This document shows positions 25,206 to 34,819 of a stretch of 64,000 bases of DNA, piece by piece; the first letter of the stretch is position 1, and each line of letters starts with the position of its first letter. Source of the stretch: an uncultured Bacteroidota bacterium (GTDB taxonomy: Bacteria > Bacteroidota > Bacteroidia > Flavobacteriales > Flavobacteriaceae). The translations under genes and the position numbers were made by a program. The notes beneath the pieces are model-generated. The model saw only the letters and a program-made list of their open reading frames with translations, was not told the origin of the DNA and did no database searches. The DNA is taken from contig CACIHJ010000003.1 in assembly GCA_902586435.1 (NCBI GenBank), positions 1 to 64,000 on the forward strand. Reading direction: 5' to 3'.

Positions 25206-27767
25206 TTAAAATTGTTGACCTATTACAAAGTGGGTTTGCCAACCTGATCTTTGATTAGAGTTTGAATAATTTGTTCTATCAAAACCATACCCAAAATCTA
25301 TCCCAAGAAGACCAAATGCAGGCATAAAAACTCTTACTCCAATCCCTGCAGATCTTTTAGCATTAAATGGGTTATAATCTTTAAAATCATCAAAACCATT
25401 TCCGGCTTCAAGAAAGCTTAGTGCAAAAACTGAAGCAGATGGCTTAAGACTAATAGGATATCTTAGCTCAAGTGAGAACTTATTGTAGATAATTGATCCA
25501 TCTCTACTGGAAAGAGAACCATTTTCATATCCTCTTAAAGCTATGGTCTCTCTGCCATCCAATGCATATTGTTGCATACCATCTCCACCAAGATAAAAAC
25601 GTTCAAAAGGGATATTCCCCTTATTTTTGTTATATGTCCCTAAGAACCCAAAATCAGTTTGTGTTTTAAGTATAAATTTTCCAAATAGCCTAGTGTACCA
25701 ACTACCATTAAATTTTAGTTTGTAAAATTCTAGCCATCTATACTTTTCTTGATCAATTAATGCTTGAATTGGCTCACCTTTATAATTTGTAAATTCACTC
25801 CTTTGTTCAACATCAGAAAAATCATCTCCAGTTATAAGAGAATATGGAGGAGAAAGCCTAGCACTAATTGTAAAGCTTGAACCACCAGTAGGGAAAATAG
25901 GATTTGTATAAGTATTATTTCTAAGCAAGGAGATATTATATGACAAATTATGGGACTCTCCATCTCCAAATGTAAACAAACCAGTATAATAGTTGTTTAA
26001 CTTATAATATTGGTATGAAATTGCTTGAGATAATTGGAAATAATCATCAGGAATACTAAGTCTTCTAGCCATTCCAATCGTTAGTCCTCTTATTTCAAAG
26101 AATTGACTTTTATCAGCTTTTCTTGTAAAATAATCATACCTAAACTGTTTAGTAGTTGAAATAGAAAAAGAAAATTGGACTGGTTGTCTTCCACCAAGCC
26201 AAGGTTCCATAAAATTAAAACTGTAGGTATTATAAAAAGTACTAGACTGAAGTCTTAATGCAAAAGTTTGTCCATCACCCTGGGGAAGAATTCCACCTCT
26301 TTCCCTCCAATTTTTTGCTAAATTTTTTGCAGAGAAGTTATTAAATGATAGCCCAAGTGTCCCAATAAAACCTCCACCACCATAACCACCTTGCAATTCA
26401 ATCTGACTAGCACCTGATTCAACTAATCCTAATTCAATATCTACCGTACCAAGATTAGGATTAACATTTTTAAAATCTGGACTTATTTGTTCAGCATCAA
26501 AAAATCCAAGCTGCCCAACCTCTCTTATAGTTCTTACAACCTTATCTTTACTATATAGTTCTCCAGGCTTAATTCTAAGCTCCCTGTATATTACATGATC
26601 ATTCGTCTTTGTATTTCCAACAACTGAAATTTTGTTGAAACTAGCAAGTTTACCTTCATTAATTCTGATTTCAAAATCAATAGTATCATTTTCAGCACTT
26701 ACTTCAACTGCGTTAACAGATGAGAATAGATAACCATTGTTTTGATATAAATTTGATAAATCATTAGCATCTGGTTTTTCATCTTGAATCCTTTCTTTTA
26801 ATAGAACTCCATTATATGAGTCACCTTGTTCAATTCCTAGAATTTGATTTAATTGATAATCTGAAAACGAACTATTTCCGATATAATCGATTTTTCCAAA
26901 ATAATATTGATTTCCCTCATCTATATCTAAGACTATATCAATTGTTTCTTCATCATTTTTTATTATTGTATCATAAGTTATTCTAGCATCCCTATACCCT
27001 TTTTCTTTATAATATGAGATAAGGTTTTCTTTATCAGTCTCAAAGTCATCTGGAATTAATTTTGACTTTTTCCAAAACCTTCCTAGAAACTTTTTCTTTG
27101 TCTTTTTAAGTTTTGTCTTTAACCTAGAATCTTTAAATACCTCATTTCCATTAAACGATATATCATTAATTTTTATTCTTTCACCTTTATTAACATCAAC
27201 TATTAGGTTTAATTTATTAGAACCTATTGTGTCTGGTCTTGTAATAAGATTGACTGTAGTGTTTAAAAAACCATCTTTTCTAAACTTATTCTCTATATAA
27301 TTCTTTGTATTTGTTAAAAAACTTTCAGATAATCTTTTTCCTTCGCTTAGTTCTGTTTCATCAATAATAGATTCTGACTGACCTTTTTTTATTCCATTTA
27401 TTTTATATTCATTAAGAGTAGGAAGTTCATCTACACTTATCTCTAATTTAGCTGATTGACCTGATATATCAGATATGTATATGTTTACGTCACTAAATAA
27501 CTCAAGATTCCATAACTTTTTAAGTACATTACTTATCTCTTCTCCAGGAACTTGAATATTTTGACCTTTTCTCAGCCCACTATATGCAACAACAGTTTTA
27601 TCACTAAAATTTTTTAATCCTGAAACAACTATAGTGTCTAATACATAATAACCACCTTTGTTGTAACTATTTTGAGAATAAGAAATAGTTGAAGTCAAAA
27701 TAAATATAAATCCAATATATATTTTGAAATATTTATGTAGGTTATATTTGTTCACTTGTTTTTCCAA
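25206..27767 (-). CDS. bamA: Outer membrane protein assembly factor BamA
   Basis: BamA inserts beta-barrel proteins into the outer membrane. The ~850-residue protein has a signal peptide (IYIGFIFILTSTISYSQ), five POTRA-like repeats (about 45-430), and a 16-strand barrel (~450-853). The barrel has the conserved LRGYENGS loop-6 type motif and ends in phenylalanine (VIGQQF), as an outer-membrane barrel should. No ATG is available near the start: TTG at 27767 or GTG at 27755 must be used, and either overlaps the end of uppS. The barrel contains an extra-long loop region (~520-700). Confidence 0.95.
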   Translation of the reverse strand: MEKQVNKYNLHKYFKIYIGFIFILTSTISYSQNSYNKGGYYVLDTIVVSGLKNFSDKTVVAYSGLRKGQNIQVPGEEISNVLKKLWNLELFSDVNIYISDISGQSAKLEISVDELPTLNEYKINGIKKGQSESIIDETELSEGKRLSESFLTNTKNYIENKFRKDGFLNTTVNLITRPDTIGSNKLNLIVDVNKGERIKINDISFNGNEVFKDSRLKTKLKKTKKKFLGRFWKKSKLIPDDFETDKENLISYYKEKGYRDARITYDTIIKNDEETIDIVLDIDEGNQYYFGKIDYIGNSSFSDYQLNQILGIEQGDSYNGVLLKERIQDEKPDANDLSNLYQNNGYLFSSVNAVEVSAENDTIDFEIRINEGKLASFNKISVVGNTKTNDHVIYRELRIKPGELYSKDKVVRTIREVGQLGFFDAEQISPDFKNVNPNLGTVDIELGLVESGASQIELQGGYGGGGFIGTLGLSFNNFSAKNLAKNWRERGGILPQGDGQTFALRLQSSTFYNTYSFNFMEPWLGGRQPVQFSFSISTTKQFRYDYFTRKADKSQFFEIRGLTIGMARRLSIPDDYFQLSQAISYQYYKLNNYYTGLFTFGDGESHNLSYNISLLRNNTYTNPIFPTGGSSFTISARLSPPYSLITGDDFSDVEQRSEFTNYKGEPIQALIDQEKYRWLEFYKLKFNGSWYTRLFGKFILKTQTDFGFLGTYNKNKGNIPFERFYLGGDGMQQYALDGRETIALRGYENGSLSSRDGSIIYNKFSLELRYPISLKPSASVFALSFLEAGNGFDDFKDYNPFNAKRSAGIGVRVFMPAFGLLGIDFGYGFDRTNYSNSNQRSGWQTHFVIGQQF

Positions 27768-28449
27768 ATCTTCTTTCGCGACTTTTATAATTCTCTAATG
27801 CTAAATTAAAATCATCTTTCGAAAAATCAGGCCAATATACATCAGTAAAATATAATTCAGCATAAGCAATTTGCCATAACAGAAAATTACTAATTCTTTG
27901 TTCACCACTTGTTCTTATTAATAGATCAACATCTGGTAAATTTTTCGTGTAAAGATGGCTATTTATTATCGAATCATCAAAATTATTTAATTCAATTAAA
28001 TTATTTTTAACTTTATCAGCAATCATTTTAACAGCATTAAAAATCTCTTGTTTGCCTCCATAACTTAATGCTAGTGTCAAATTCATCTTCCGGTTATTCT
28101 TTGTTTTATTAATAATAAACTCTAATTCAGAAACTACTTCTTTGGGGAGACTATTAATTTCTCCTACAGCATTAAGTTTTATATCCTTATCAAAAATTTC
28201 ATCAAATTCATCCCTTAAAGTACTAACCAACAAAGACATTAATGAGCTAACCTCATCGGATGGTCTATCCCAATTTTCAATCGAAAATGCATACAGTGTC
28301 AAATATTCAATTCCTGATTTGTAGGCTTCTTGAACAATAGATTTCACTGAATTAACTCCATTTTGGTGACCAAATTCTCTCGGGAGACCTTTATCCTTTG
28401 CCCATCTTCCATTACCATCCATTATAATAGCTACATGTTTTGGAATCAT
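27742..28449 (-). CDS. uppS: Undecaprenyl diphosphate synthase
   Basis: UppS condenses isopentenyl diphosphate with farnesyl diphosphate to give the C55 lipid carrier for peptidoglycan and other envelope polymers. It is a cis-prenyltransferase of 235 residues. The catalytic aspartate is in HVAIIMDGNGRWAK, with YLTLYAFSIENWDRP and LLIRTSGEQRISNFLLWQ as the other signature boxes. It is the second gene of the nadK-uppS-bamA-ompH run; nadK ends 1 bp before it and bamA begins inside its 3' end. Confidence 0.96.
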   Translation of the reverse strand: MIPKHVAIIMDGNGRWAKDKGLPREFGHQNGVNSVKSIVQEAYKSGIEYLTLYAFSIENWDRPSDEVSSLMSLLVSTLRDEFDEIFDKDIKLNAVGEINSLPKEVVSELEFIINKTKNNRKMNLTLALSYGGKQEIFNAVKMIADKVKNNLIELNNFDDSIINSHLYTKNLPDVDLLIRTSGEQRISNFLLWQIAYAELYFTDVYWPDFSKDDFNLALENYKSRERRFGKTSEQI

Positions 28450-28450
28450 A

Positions 28451-29338
28451 TTATTTGTTTATTGAATCAGTGTTTCTCATATCTTGCCCCCAAAATAGCC
28501 TATCTCTTAGCTTTTTGAAGAAATTGTCCTCTGCAAATTCTATTGTATTTATAGTAAAATCAGATTTTTTTATTAGTAAGATACTTTTTTTATCTATACT
28601 GTATATTCTTGAATCTAATGACAAAGAATAATCTTTTTCTTTAACTATAATTTTTATAGAAGATGTATCATTAATTAAAAAGGGTCTCATATTAATGTTA
28701 TGCGGTGAAATAGGGTTTAAAATTATAATTCCAGACTCTGGAGCTACTATTGGTCCTCCATTACTAAGAGAGTAACCTGTTGATCCTGTTGGAGTTGAAA
28801 CAATTAAGCCATCAGACCAATAATCTGTGTGATACATATTATCAATTTCACAAGAAATGTTTAGTAAAGATGTAGTGTCTTTTCTATGAATCGTTATTTC
28901 GTTTAAAGCGAAAGGGCTCTCACCAAAATCAATATTATTGTTCTCTGAACTAATTGTAATAGTAGATCTCTTTACAATTTGGTATTTATTATTTTTTAAT
29001 AATTCTAAGCCTTTTTTTAACGATTCTTTTTGAAGTCCTGTTAAAAAACCTAATCTCCCAGTATTTATTCCTAAGATTGGAATACCTGAATCTTTTATGT
29101 ATGTTATTGATCTAAGAATTGTACCATCTCCACCAATTGAAAATAAAAAGTCATGATTTGTTTCAATCTTTTTTGAAGAGTCAAAAAAAGATACTTTTGA
29201 AAGTATATCTTCTGAAAAATAGCTTTTATAAGCTTGATCAATTGATATATCATTATCTGCTCCTAATAGATTAATTATTTCTATACAACAATCAACAGAT
29301 AGCTGATTTTTACGTGAAATAAATAGAGCAATTTTCAT
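28451..29338 (-). CDS. nadK: NAD kinase
   Basis: NadK phosphorylates NAD to NADP using ATP. The 295-residue protein has the kinase signature SIGGDGTILRS, INTGRLGFLTGL, and the NAD-contact segment TPTGSTGYSLSNGG. It is the first gene of a minus-strand operon with uppS, bamA and ompH. A TATTTTTG element lies 4 bases upstream of its ATG, so the transcript would start at or next to the start codon. It is divergent from pdxJ, 68 bp away. Confidence 0.96.
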   Translation of the reverse strand: MKIALFISRKNQLSVDCCIEIINLLGADNDISIDQAYKSYFSEDILSKVSFFDSSKKIETNHDFLFSIGGDGTILRSITYIKDSGIPILGINTGRLGFLTGLQKESLKKGLELLKNNKYQIVKRSTITISSENNNIDFGESPFALNEITIHRKDTTSLLNISCEIDNMYHTDYWSDGLIVSTPTGSTGYSLSNGGPIVAPESGIIILNPISPHNINMRPFLINDTSSIKIIVKEKDYSLSLDSRIYSIDKKSILLIKKSDFTINTIEFAEDNFFKKLRDRLFWGQDMRNTDSINK

Positions 29339-29342
29339 ATAT

Positions 29343-29350
29343 CAAAAATA
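29343..29350 (-). promoter_or_regulatory. -7 promoter element of nadK (TATTTTTG)
   Basis: On the minus strand TATTTTTG ends 4 bases before the nadK ATG and matches TAnnTTTG. The position predicts a leaderless or near-leaderless mRNA. No -33 TTG is present at the usual spacing. Confidence 0.5.
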
Positions 29351-29375
29351 CAAACTTTATGACTTTATAATACAT

Positions 29376-29383
29376 TATATTTG
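29376..29383 (+). promoter_or_regulatory. -7 promoter element of pdxJ (TATATTTG)
   Basis: TATATTTG matches TAnnTTTG and ends 23 bases before the pdxJ ATG in the divergent nadK-pdxJ gap. It gives a short leader of about 20 bases. No -33 TTG was found. Confidence 0.5.
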
Positions 29384-29406
29384 CAATTAAGTCTAAATCA
29401 GCTTTA

Positions 29407-30138
29407 ATGACTAAACTTAGCGTTAATATTAATAAAATAGCAACTTTGAGAAATGCTAGAGGTGAGAACTTACCTGATCTATTAAATTCTGCAATTGATA
29501 TAATTAATTTTGGTGCTGATGGTATTACAATTCATCCCAGACCTGACGAAAGACATATTAAATATAGTGATGCAATAGATCTTGGAAAGATTATAACAAA
29601 GGAATTTAATATTGAAGGAAACCCAAATGAAAAGTTTATGAAACTTGTTTCAGATATTAAGCCCACTCAGGTAACATTAGTTCCAGATTCAATTGATACT
29701 TTAACATCAAATTCTGGATGGAATACAAAAGATAATTTTCCTTTTTTGAAAGATGTGATAAATGAATTAAAATCTTATTCAATTAGAGTATCTATTTTTG
29801 TTGATCCAAATATTGAGATGATTGAATATGCTAAAAAATTATCAGCTGATAGAATAGAGCTTTTTACTGGTAATTATGCAAAACAATATGCTAACGATAA
29901 AGAAAATGCTATTAGCAAATATGTTGAATGCTCTCATTATGCTAAAAAAATAGGTATAGGTCTGAATGCAGGTCATGATCTAAGTCAGGAAAATTTAAAA
30001 TATTTCAATGATTCAATAAAAAATCTTCTAGAGGTATCAATTGGGCATGCTTTGATTTGTGAATCAATATATAATGGTCTTGAAAAAACAATTAAATCAT
30101 ATTTAGATATTTTAAATAATGAAAATTCTTCATTCTAA
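29407..30138 (+). CDS. pdxJ: Pyridoxine 5'-phosphate synthase
   Basis: PdxJ condenses 3-amino-2-oxopropyl phosphate with 1-deoxy-D-xylulose 5-phosphate to form pyridoxine 5'-phosphate (DXP-dependent vitamin B6 pathway). The 243-residue TIM-barrel protein has LSVNINKIATLRNARGENLP at the start, GADGITIHPRPDERHI, RVSIFVDPNIEMIEYAK, ELFTGNYA and GLNAGHDLSQENL, all standard. The 3' end overlaps the following esterase gene by 20 bp. Its own promoter-like element lies upstream. Confidence 0.96.
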   Translation: MTKLSVNINKIATLRNARGENLPDLLNSAIDIINFGADGITIHPRPDERHIKYSDAIDLGKIITKEFNIEGNPNEKFMKLVSDIKPTQVTLVPDSIDTLTSNSGWNTKDNFPFLKDVINELKSYSIRVSIFVDPNIEMIEYAKKLSADRIELFTGNYAKQYANDKENAISKYVECSHYAKKIGIGLNAGHDLSQENLKYFNDSIKNLLEVSIGHALICESIYNGLEKTIKSYLDILNNENSSF

Positions 30139-30895
30139 AATTATTGGAGACAGTAATAAACATGTAATAATACTTCATGGATTTCTTGGTATGGGAGATA
30201 ACTGGAAAACTCATGCAAAAAAAATCTCTTTAGAAGGATTTACTGTTCATTTATTAGATTTAAGAAATCATGGTAGAAGTTTCTGGGATGATGACTTTAA
30301 CTTTGATTCTATGGCAGAGGATATAAAAGATTATTTTAAGTTCAAAAATATATCTAAAGCAGATTTTATAGGACATTCAATGGGAGGGAATTTAGCTTTC
30401 TATATTTCAAATAAACTTCCGGATATTATAAATAAAATTGTTATTGTTGATATTGCTCCAAAAAAATATGAGAATGTCCACGAAAGTATTTTGCTAGGTT
30501 TAAAATCAATTGACTTTAGTTTAATTAGTTCAAGAAAAGAGGCTGATGATAAGTTATCATTTTATATTTCAGATGAAAGAGTAAGACAATTTTTGCTAAA
30601 GAGTGTTTATTGGGAGAGTGAATCTAAACTTGGCTTCAGATTTAACCTAGATGTATTATATGAATTTAGTAAAAATGGTATTTCAAATGAATTCAAGAGT
30701 TCAATAGGTTTCAATGGCCCTACTCTTTTTTTACATGGAGAATTATCAAACTATGTAAATAAAAAAGACTATGAACTAATAAATTACCATTATACTAATG
30801 CTTCAATAATTGAAGTTCCGGATTCAGGCCACTGGCTTCATGCAGATAATCCAAATTTTTTCTTAGAGAAGACAATAAATTTTTTAAATTCATAA
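30119..30895 (+). CDS. Alpha/beta hydrolase (YbfF-like esterase)
   Basis: This 258-residue protein has an alpha/beta-hydrolase fold. The oxyanion region is HGFLGMGDNWKTHA, the nucleophile elbow is GHSMGG (serine ~ residue 92), the strand before it reads LLDLRNHGRS, and the catalytic histidine fits SGHWLHADNP. The closest match in type is the YbfF esterase family, which hydrolyses short acyl-CoA or ester substrates; the true substrate is unknown. It overlaps pdxJ by 20 bp and is followed after 1 bp by an acetyltransferase gene. Confidence 0.85.
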   Translation: MKILHSKIIGDSNKHVIILHGFLGMGDNWKTHAKKISLEGFTVHLLDLRNHGRSFWDDDFNFDSMAEDIKDYFKFKNISKADFIGHSMGGNLAFYISNKLPDIINKIVIVDIAPKKYENVHESILLGLKSIDFSLISSRKEADDKLSFYISDERVRQFLLKSVYWESESKLGFRFNLDVLYEFSKNGISNEFKSSIGFNGPTLFLHGELSNYVNKKDYELINYHYTNASIIEVPDSGHWLHADNPNFFLEKTINFLNS

Positions 30896-30896
30896 A

Positions 30897-31382
30897 ATGA
30901 TAAATCATAAAATAAGAAAGGCTATAAAGGAAGATGTAAAAGATATACTTAGACTTTTGATTGAGTTAGCCATTTTTGAAAAGGAGCCTGATGCTGTAAA
31001 AATTACTGAAGAAGAATTAATTAATGATGGATTTGGAGATAGACCAAGATTTGAATGTTTTTTAGCAGAAGTAGAAAATGAGATTGTTGGTCTTGCTTTT
31101 TTTACTGAAAGATATTCTACATGGGTTGGAGATACATTGCATTTAGAAGATTTAATAGTTACTCAAAAATATAGGGGGCAAGGTATAGGGTTATCTCTAT
31201 ATAAATCATTTCTAAATGAAGCAAAAAATAGAGGAGTAAATAGAGTAGAGTGGTCTGTTCTTGATTGGAATAAATCCGCAATTGATTTTTATAAAAATAG
31301 TGGTGCTGAAATTGAATCTTTAAATGCTTGGAAAATTGTTAGGATGGATAAAGAGTCCATAAATCAATTTCTAAACACTTAA
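30897..31382 (+). CDS. GNAT-family N-acetyltransferase (diamine acetyltransferase-like)
   Basis: This 161-residue protein has a GNAT domain. Motif A is LEDLIVTQKYRGQGIGLSLY (acetyl-CoA pyrophosphate loop RGQGIG), and motif B is VEWSVLDWNKSAIDFYKNSG. LAIFEKEPDAVKITEEEL and HLEDL resemble spermidine/spermine (SSAT/PaiA-like) enzymes, so a polyamine or diamine substrate is plausible. Substrate is not proven. It is the last gene of the pdxJ run, converging on mgtE with a 9-bp gap. Confidence 0.85.
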   Translation: MINHKIRKAIKEDVKDILRLLIELAIFEKEPDAVKITEEELINDGFGDRPRFECFLAEVENEIVGLAFFTERYSTWVGDTLHLEDLIVTQKYRGQGIGLSLYKSFLNEAKNRGVNRVEWSVLDWNKSAIDFYKNSGAEIESLNAWKIVRMDKESINQFLNT

Positions 31383-31391
31383 ATATTTATT

Positions 31392-32750
31392 TTAAAATCC
31401 TAATGCAACTTTTGCTATATAAAAAAATAAAAAGATTCCAAAAATATCATTTGCAGTTGTAATAAACGGACCAGTAGCAATTGCAGGGTCAATTCCTTGT
31501 TTCTCAAGGATTATTGGAACAAATGTTCCTACTAATGCTGCAATAACAATAACTCCCATCATCGATCCAGCAATAGTTAGACTCATTAAAAGGTCTTGAT
31601 TAACTATTTGACCAAAAATTATCAATATTATAGCTAATGCTAAACCATTTATTAAACTTAGACTAATTTCTTTTATTAATCTAGAAAAAAGAGAACCCTT
31701 AACAAGATCATTTGCTAGACCTTGGACAATAATTGCTGAAGATTGTACACCAACGTTTCCTGCCATAGCAGCTATTAACGGAGTATAAAAAAATAAATTC
31801 CTTAAATTAGGCTCACTCATTATTTGTTCAAAGTCTTTAAGAATAAATACACTCCCTAAACCTCCGAGTAATCCTAGAAAGAGCCATGGAAGTCTTGCTT
31901 TAGTTAATTGAAAAATAGAATCATTAGCTTCAACCTCAGAGAAGATACCTGAAGCTAATTGATAGTCTTTTTCAGCTTCATCTTTAATTAAATCAACAAT
32001 ATCATCAATAGTGATCCGTCCTAATAGTATTTTTCTGTTATTAACTACAGGAATAGCTTCAAGATCATATTTAGACATAACCTTTGCAACTTCTTCACCT
32101 TCTAGATTAACATTAACATAATCTACTTTAGGAATATAAATATCTTTGACTCTTGTTCTAGGCTTTGCAGTTAGAAGATCTTTTAATGAAACTCTTCCTT
32201 TTAACTTATTGCCTGAATCTGTAACATAGATTGAATGTACCCTTGTAACATTTTTTGCTTGTTTTCTAATTTCATCTAAACATCTAGAGATACTGAAATT
32301 TTCATTTACCTTAACCAGTTCTTTAGCCATTAGACCACCAGCAGAATTTTCTTCATACTTAAGTAGCTCCCTAATATCTCCGGCAAGTGTACTGTCTTTT
32401 AATTGAGAAAAAACTCTTTCTTGTCTCTCTTCTGTTAATTCAGAAATAATATCAGTCGCATCATCTGAATCTAATTCCTCAATTTTTTCTGCAATTTCTT
32501 TTTCAGATAAATTTTCAATTATACCCTCTCTAATGTCTTCATCAAGCTCTGCAAGAGCATCAGCACTTTTTTGTTTATCAAAAATCTTAATAATATAGAC
32601 AACCTCAGTTATATCAAGTAATTCAAAAATCTCTGCTATATCAGCATAATGAACATCTTTAAGATTCTCGATTAATTTAGTCTTATCCCCAAATGAGATA
32701 AGTTTTTTAATCCTGTCGATTAATTCTTCGTTGATTTTAAATTGGCTCAT
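31392..32750 (-). CDS. mgtE: Magnesium transporter MgtE
   Basis: MgtE is a Mg2+-gated Mg2+ channel in the inner membrane. The 452-residue protein has the cytoplasmic N-domain (~1-130, with helical repeats such as LAELDEDIREGIIENL), two CBS domains (~140-255), a plug helix, and five membrane helices (~285-450). GNVGVQSSAIIVQGLA lies in the pore region, and ITTANDIFGIFLFFYIAKV is the last helix. The start overlaps the rsmA end by 14 bp, so it closes a long minus-strand housekeeping operon. Confidence 0.94.
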   Translation of the reverse strand: MSQFKINEELIDRIKKLISFGDKTKLIENLKDVHYADIAEIFELLDITEVVYIIKIFDKQKSADALAELDEDIREGIIENLSEKEIAEKIEELDSDDATDIISELTEERQERVFSQLKDSTLAGDIRELLKYEENSAGGLMAKELVKVNENFSISRCLDEIRKQAKNVTRVHSIYVTDSGNKLKGRVSLKDLLTAKPRTRVKDIYIPKVDYVNVNLEGEEVAKVMSKYDLEAIPVVNNRKILLGRITIDDIVDLIKDEAEKDYQLASGIFSEVEANDSIFQLTKARLPWLFLGLLGGLGSVFILKDFEQIMSEPNLRNLFFYTPLIAAMAGNVGVQSSAIIVQGLANDLVKGSLFSRLIKEISLSLINGLALAIILIIFGQIVNQDLLMSLTIAGSMMGVIVIAALVGTFVPIILEKQGIDPAIATGPFITTANDIFGIFLFFYIAKVALGF

Positions 32751-33516
32751 TACTAATAATTTGAGTTAATTTAATAAATTCAGAACTTGATAATTGTTCA
32801 GGTCTATACTCAAAGATACTATCTTCTAGGATAACTTCTGGAATATCTAATTTTTTTAGAGAATTTTTTATTTTTTTTCTTCTTTGTTGAAAAGAGAGCT
32901 TTACAATTTTGAATAGTAATTCTTCATCACAGTCTATTTTACTAGATTTTTTTCTTTTTAATGATAATACTGAAGAATTTACTTTTGGTTTAGGTTTAAA
33001 AACATTGGGGCTTACATCAAAATTGATTTCAACATCATAGTATAGTTTTGTTAGTACCGATAGTATTCCATATGTTTTAGTACCACTATTGCTGCAAATT
33101 CTAGCAGCTACCTCTTTTTGAAACATTCCAGTTAATGAACTTACTATCTCTCTATTTTCAATTACCTTAAAAATAATTTGAGATGAAATATTATAAGGAA
33201 AATTGCCAATTATTAATATTTCATTGTCTTTAAAAGATTTCAAATCATATTTAAGAAAATTGGCAGATATTATTTGTAATTCTTTTTTTTGATATTTCTC
33301 CTCTAAGTATTCTATGCATTCATTATCAATTTCTATAATAGATAATTTTTTTGCAGAGTCAATCAGGTGATCTGTTAATGCACCCATACCAGGGCCAATC
33401 TCAACTATTTGTTTATGTTTTTTAAAATCTACTAGTTCAGCTATTTTATTTGCAATATTATTATCTGAAAGAAAATGTTGACCAATTTTTTTTTTCGGTT
33501 TTACATTTTTTTTCAT
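32737..33516 (-). CDS. rsmA: 16S rRNA dimethyladenosine transferase RsmA (KsgA)
   Basis: RsmA dimethylates two adjacent adenines in helix 45 of 16S rRNA late in small-subunit assembly, using S-adenosylmethionine. The 259-residue protein begins KKIGQHFLSDNNIANKI, has the SAM motif VEIGPGMGALTDHLI and the catalytic NFPYNISSQIIF (motif IV). The C-terminal domain contains LSFQQRRKKIKNSL. It overlaps mgtE by 14 bp and lies 2 bp after serS. Confidence 0.96.
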   Translation of the reverse strand: MKKNVKPKKKIGQHFLSDNNIANKIAELVDFKKHKQIVEIGPGMGALTDHLIDSAKKLSIIEIDNECIEYLEEKYQKKELQIISANFLKYDLKSFKDNEILIIGNFPYNISSQIIFKVIENREIVSSLTGMFQKEVAARICSNSGTKTYGILSVLTKLYYDVEINFDVSPNVFKPKPKVNSSVLSLKRKKSSKIDCDEELLFKIVKLSFQQRRKKIKNSLKKLDIPEVILEDSIFEYRPEQLSSSEFIKLTQIISNEPI

Positions 33517-33518
33517 TT

Positions 33519-34793
33519 CTATTTAATAATATCAAATCCAGTATATGGTACTAGAACATTAGGAATTGTAATCCCTTTTTTTGTTTGGTTATTCTCTAAT
33601 AATGCAGCCATAACTCTAGGAAGAGCAAGAGAACTTCCATTTAGGGTATGAAGATGCTTGTTTTTACCATCTTCAGCTTTATATCTTAAATTAAGTCTAT
33701 TAGATTGAAAAGTTCTAAAATTAGAAACTGAGCTAATTTCTAACCATTTGTTTTGACCTTTAGAGTAAACTTCAAAGTCATATGTAATAGCAGATGTAAA
33801 TCCTAAATCTCCGGCACAAAGGTTAACAACCCTATAATCTAATTTTAGCTCATTTAATATTGATTTAACATGTGATATCATCTTATCAAATGCTTCTTCA
33901 GACTTATCAGGATGTTCAATTCTTACTATTTCAACTTTATCAAATTGATGAACTCTATTTAATCCTCTAACTTCAGATCCATAGCTGCCTGCTTCTCTTC
34001 TAAAACAAGGTGTATAAGCAGTCATACAAATAGGTAATTCATTATTTTCAATTATAACATCTCTATAAAGATTAGTTAGAGGGACTTCAGAAGTTGGGAT
34101 TAAATAAAAATTATCACTTTCTACATGATACATTTGTCCATCTTTATCTGGAAGTTGACCAGTAGAAAAAGCAGACTCTTGATTTACTAGATGAGGAACA
34201 TTGTATTCTAAATATCCTGCATTAATATTTTTATCTAGAAAAAAACTAATTAAGGCTCTTTGAAGTTTAGCTCCAGCTCCTTTATATACAGGAAATCCAG
34301 AGCCAGTTATTTTACTTCCAAGTTCAAAATCTAGGATGTCATATTCTTTAGCAATGTCCCAATGATTTTGAAATTCTTTAGTTTCTTTTATATCATTATT
34401 ACTTATAAAAATTTCAATATTATCTTCTTCACTTGAGCCATCTGGAACCTCATCATCTGGAATATTAGGGATTGTAATAAGATGCTTATTTAGATCTTTT
34501 TTAATAGAGTCTAATTTTTCTGAAATTGTTTTAGATTCAGACTTAAGTGTTGATGACCTTTTCTTAAGATCATCAACATTTTTACCTGATTCATTGGACT
34601 TAAAAATTTCTGCAATTTCTTTTGAAATTGTATTTGATTCAAAAAGAATTTCTTCAAGATTTTGTTGAAGTTTTTTTCTTGAGAGGTCTAATTCAATGAC
34701 TTTATCAATAACTTCTAAATTATCAAATTTTCTTTTTTCTAAACCTTTAACTATCTCCTCTTTATTCTTTCTAAATCTATAAATCGAAAGCAT
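33519..34793 (-). CDS. serS: Seryl-tRNA synthetase
   Basis: SerS charges tRNA-Ser with serine. It is a class II synthetase of 424 residues, with an N-terminal antiparallel coiled-coil arm (~1-110) that grips the long variable arm of tRNA-Ser. Motif 2 is TPCFRREAGSYGSEVRGLNR with VHQFDKVEI, and motif 3 is HTLNGSSLALPRVMAALLEN. Both are complete. It follows ribF by 26 bp in the same direction and precedes rsmA by 2 bp. Confidence 0.97.
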   Translation of the reverse strand: MLSIYRFRKNKEEIVKGLEKRKFDNLEVIDKVIELDLSRKKLQQNLEEILFESNTISKEIAEIFKSNESGKNVDDLKKRSSTLKSESKTISEKLDSIKKDLNKHLITIPNIPDDEVPDGSSEEDNIEIFISNNDIKETKEFQNHWDIAKEYDILDFELGSKITGSGFPVYKGAGAKLQRALISFFLDKNINAGYLEYNVPHLVNQESAFSTGQLPDKDGQMYHVESDNFYLIPTSEVPLTNLYRDVIIENNELPICMTAYTPCFRREAGSYGSEVRGLNRVHQFDKVEIVRIEHPDKSEEAFDKMISHVKSILNELKLDYRVVNLCAGDLGFTSAITYDFEVYSKGQNKWLEISSVSNFRTFQSNRLNLRYKAEDGKNKHLHTLNGSSLALPRVMAALLENNQTKKGITIPNVLVPYTGFDIIK

Positions 34794-34819
34794 TTATATA
34801 ATTTTTATTAAATATAAAC

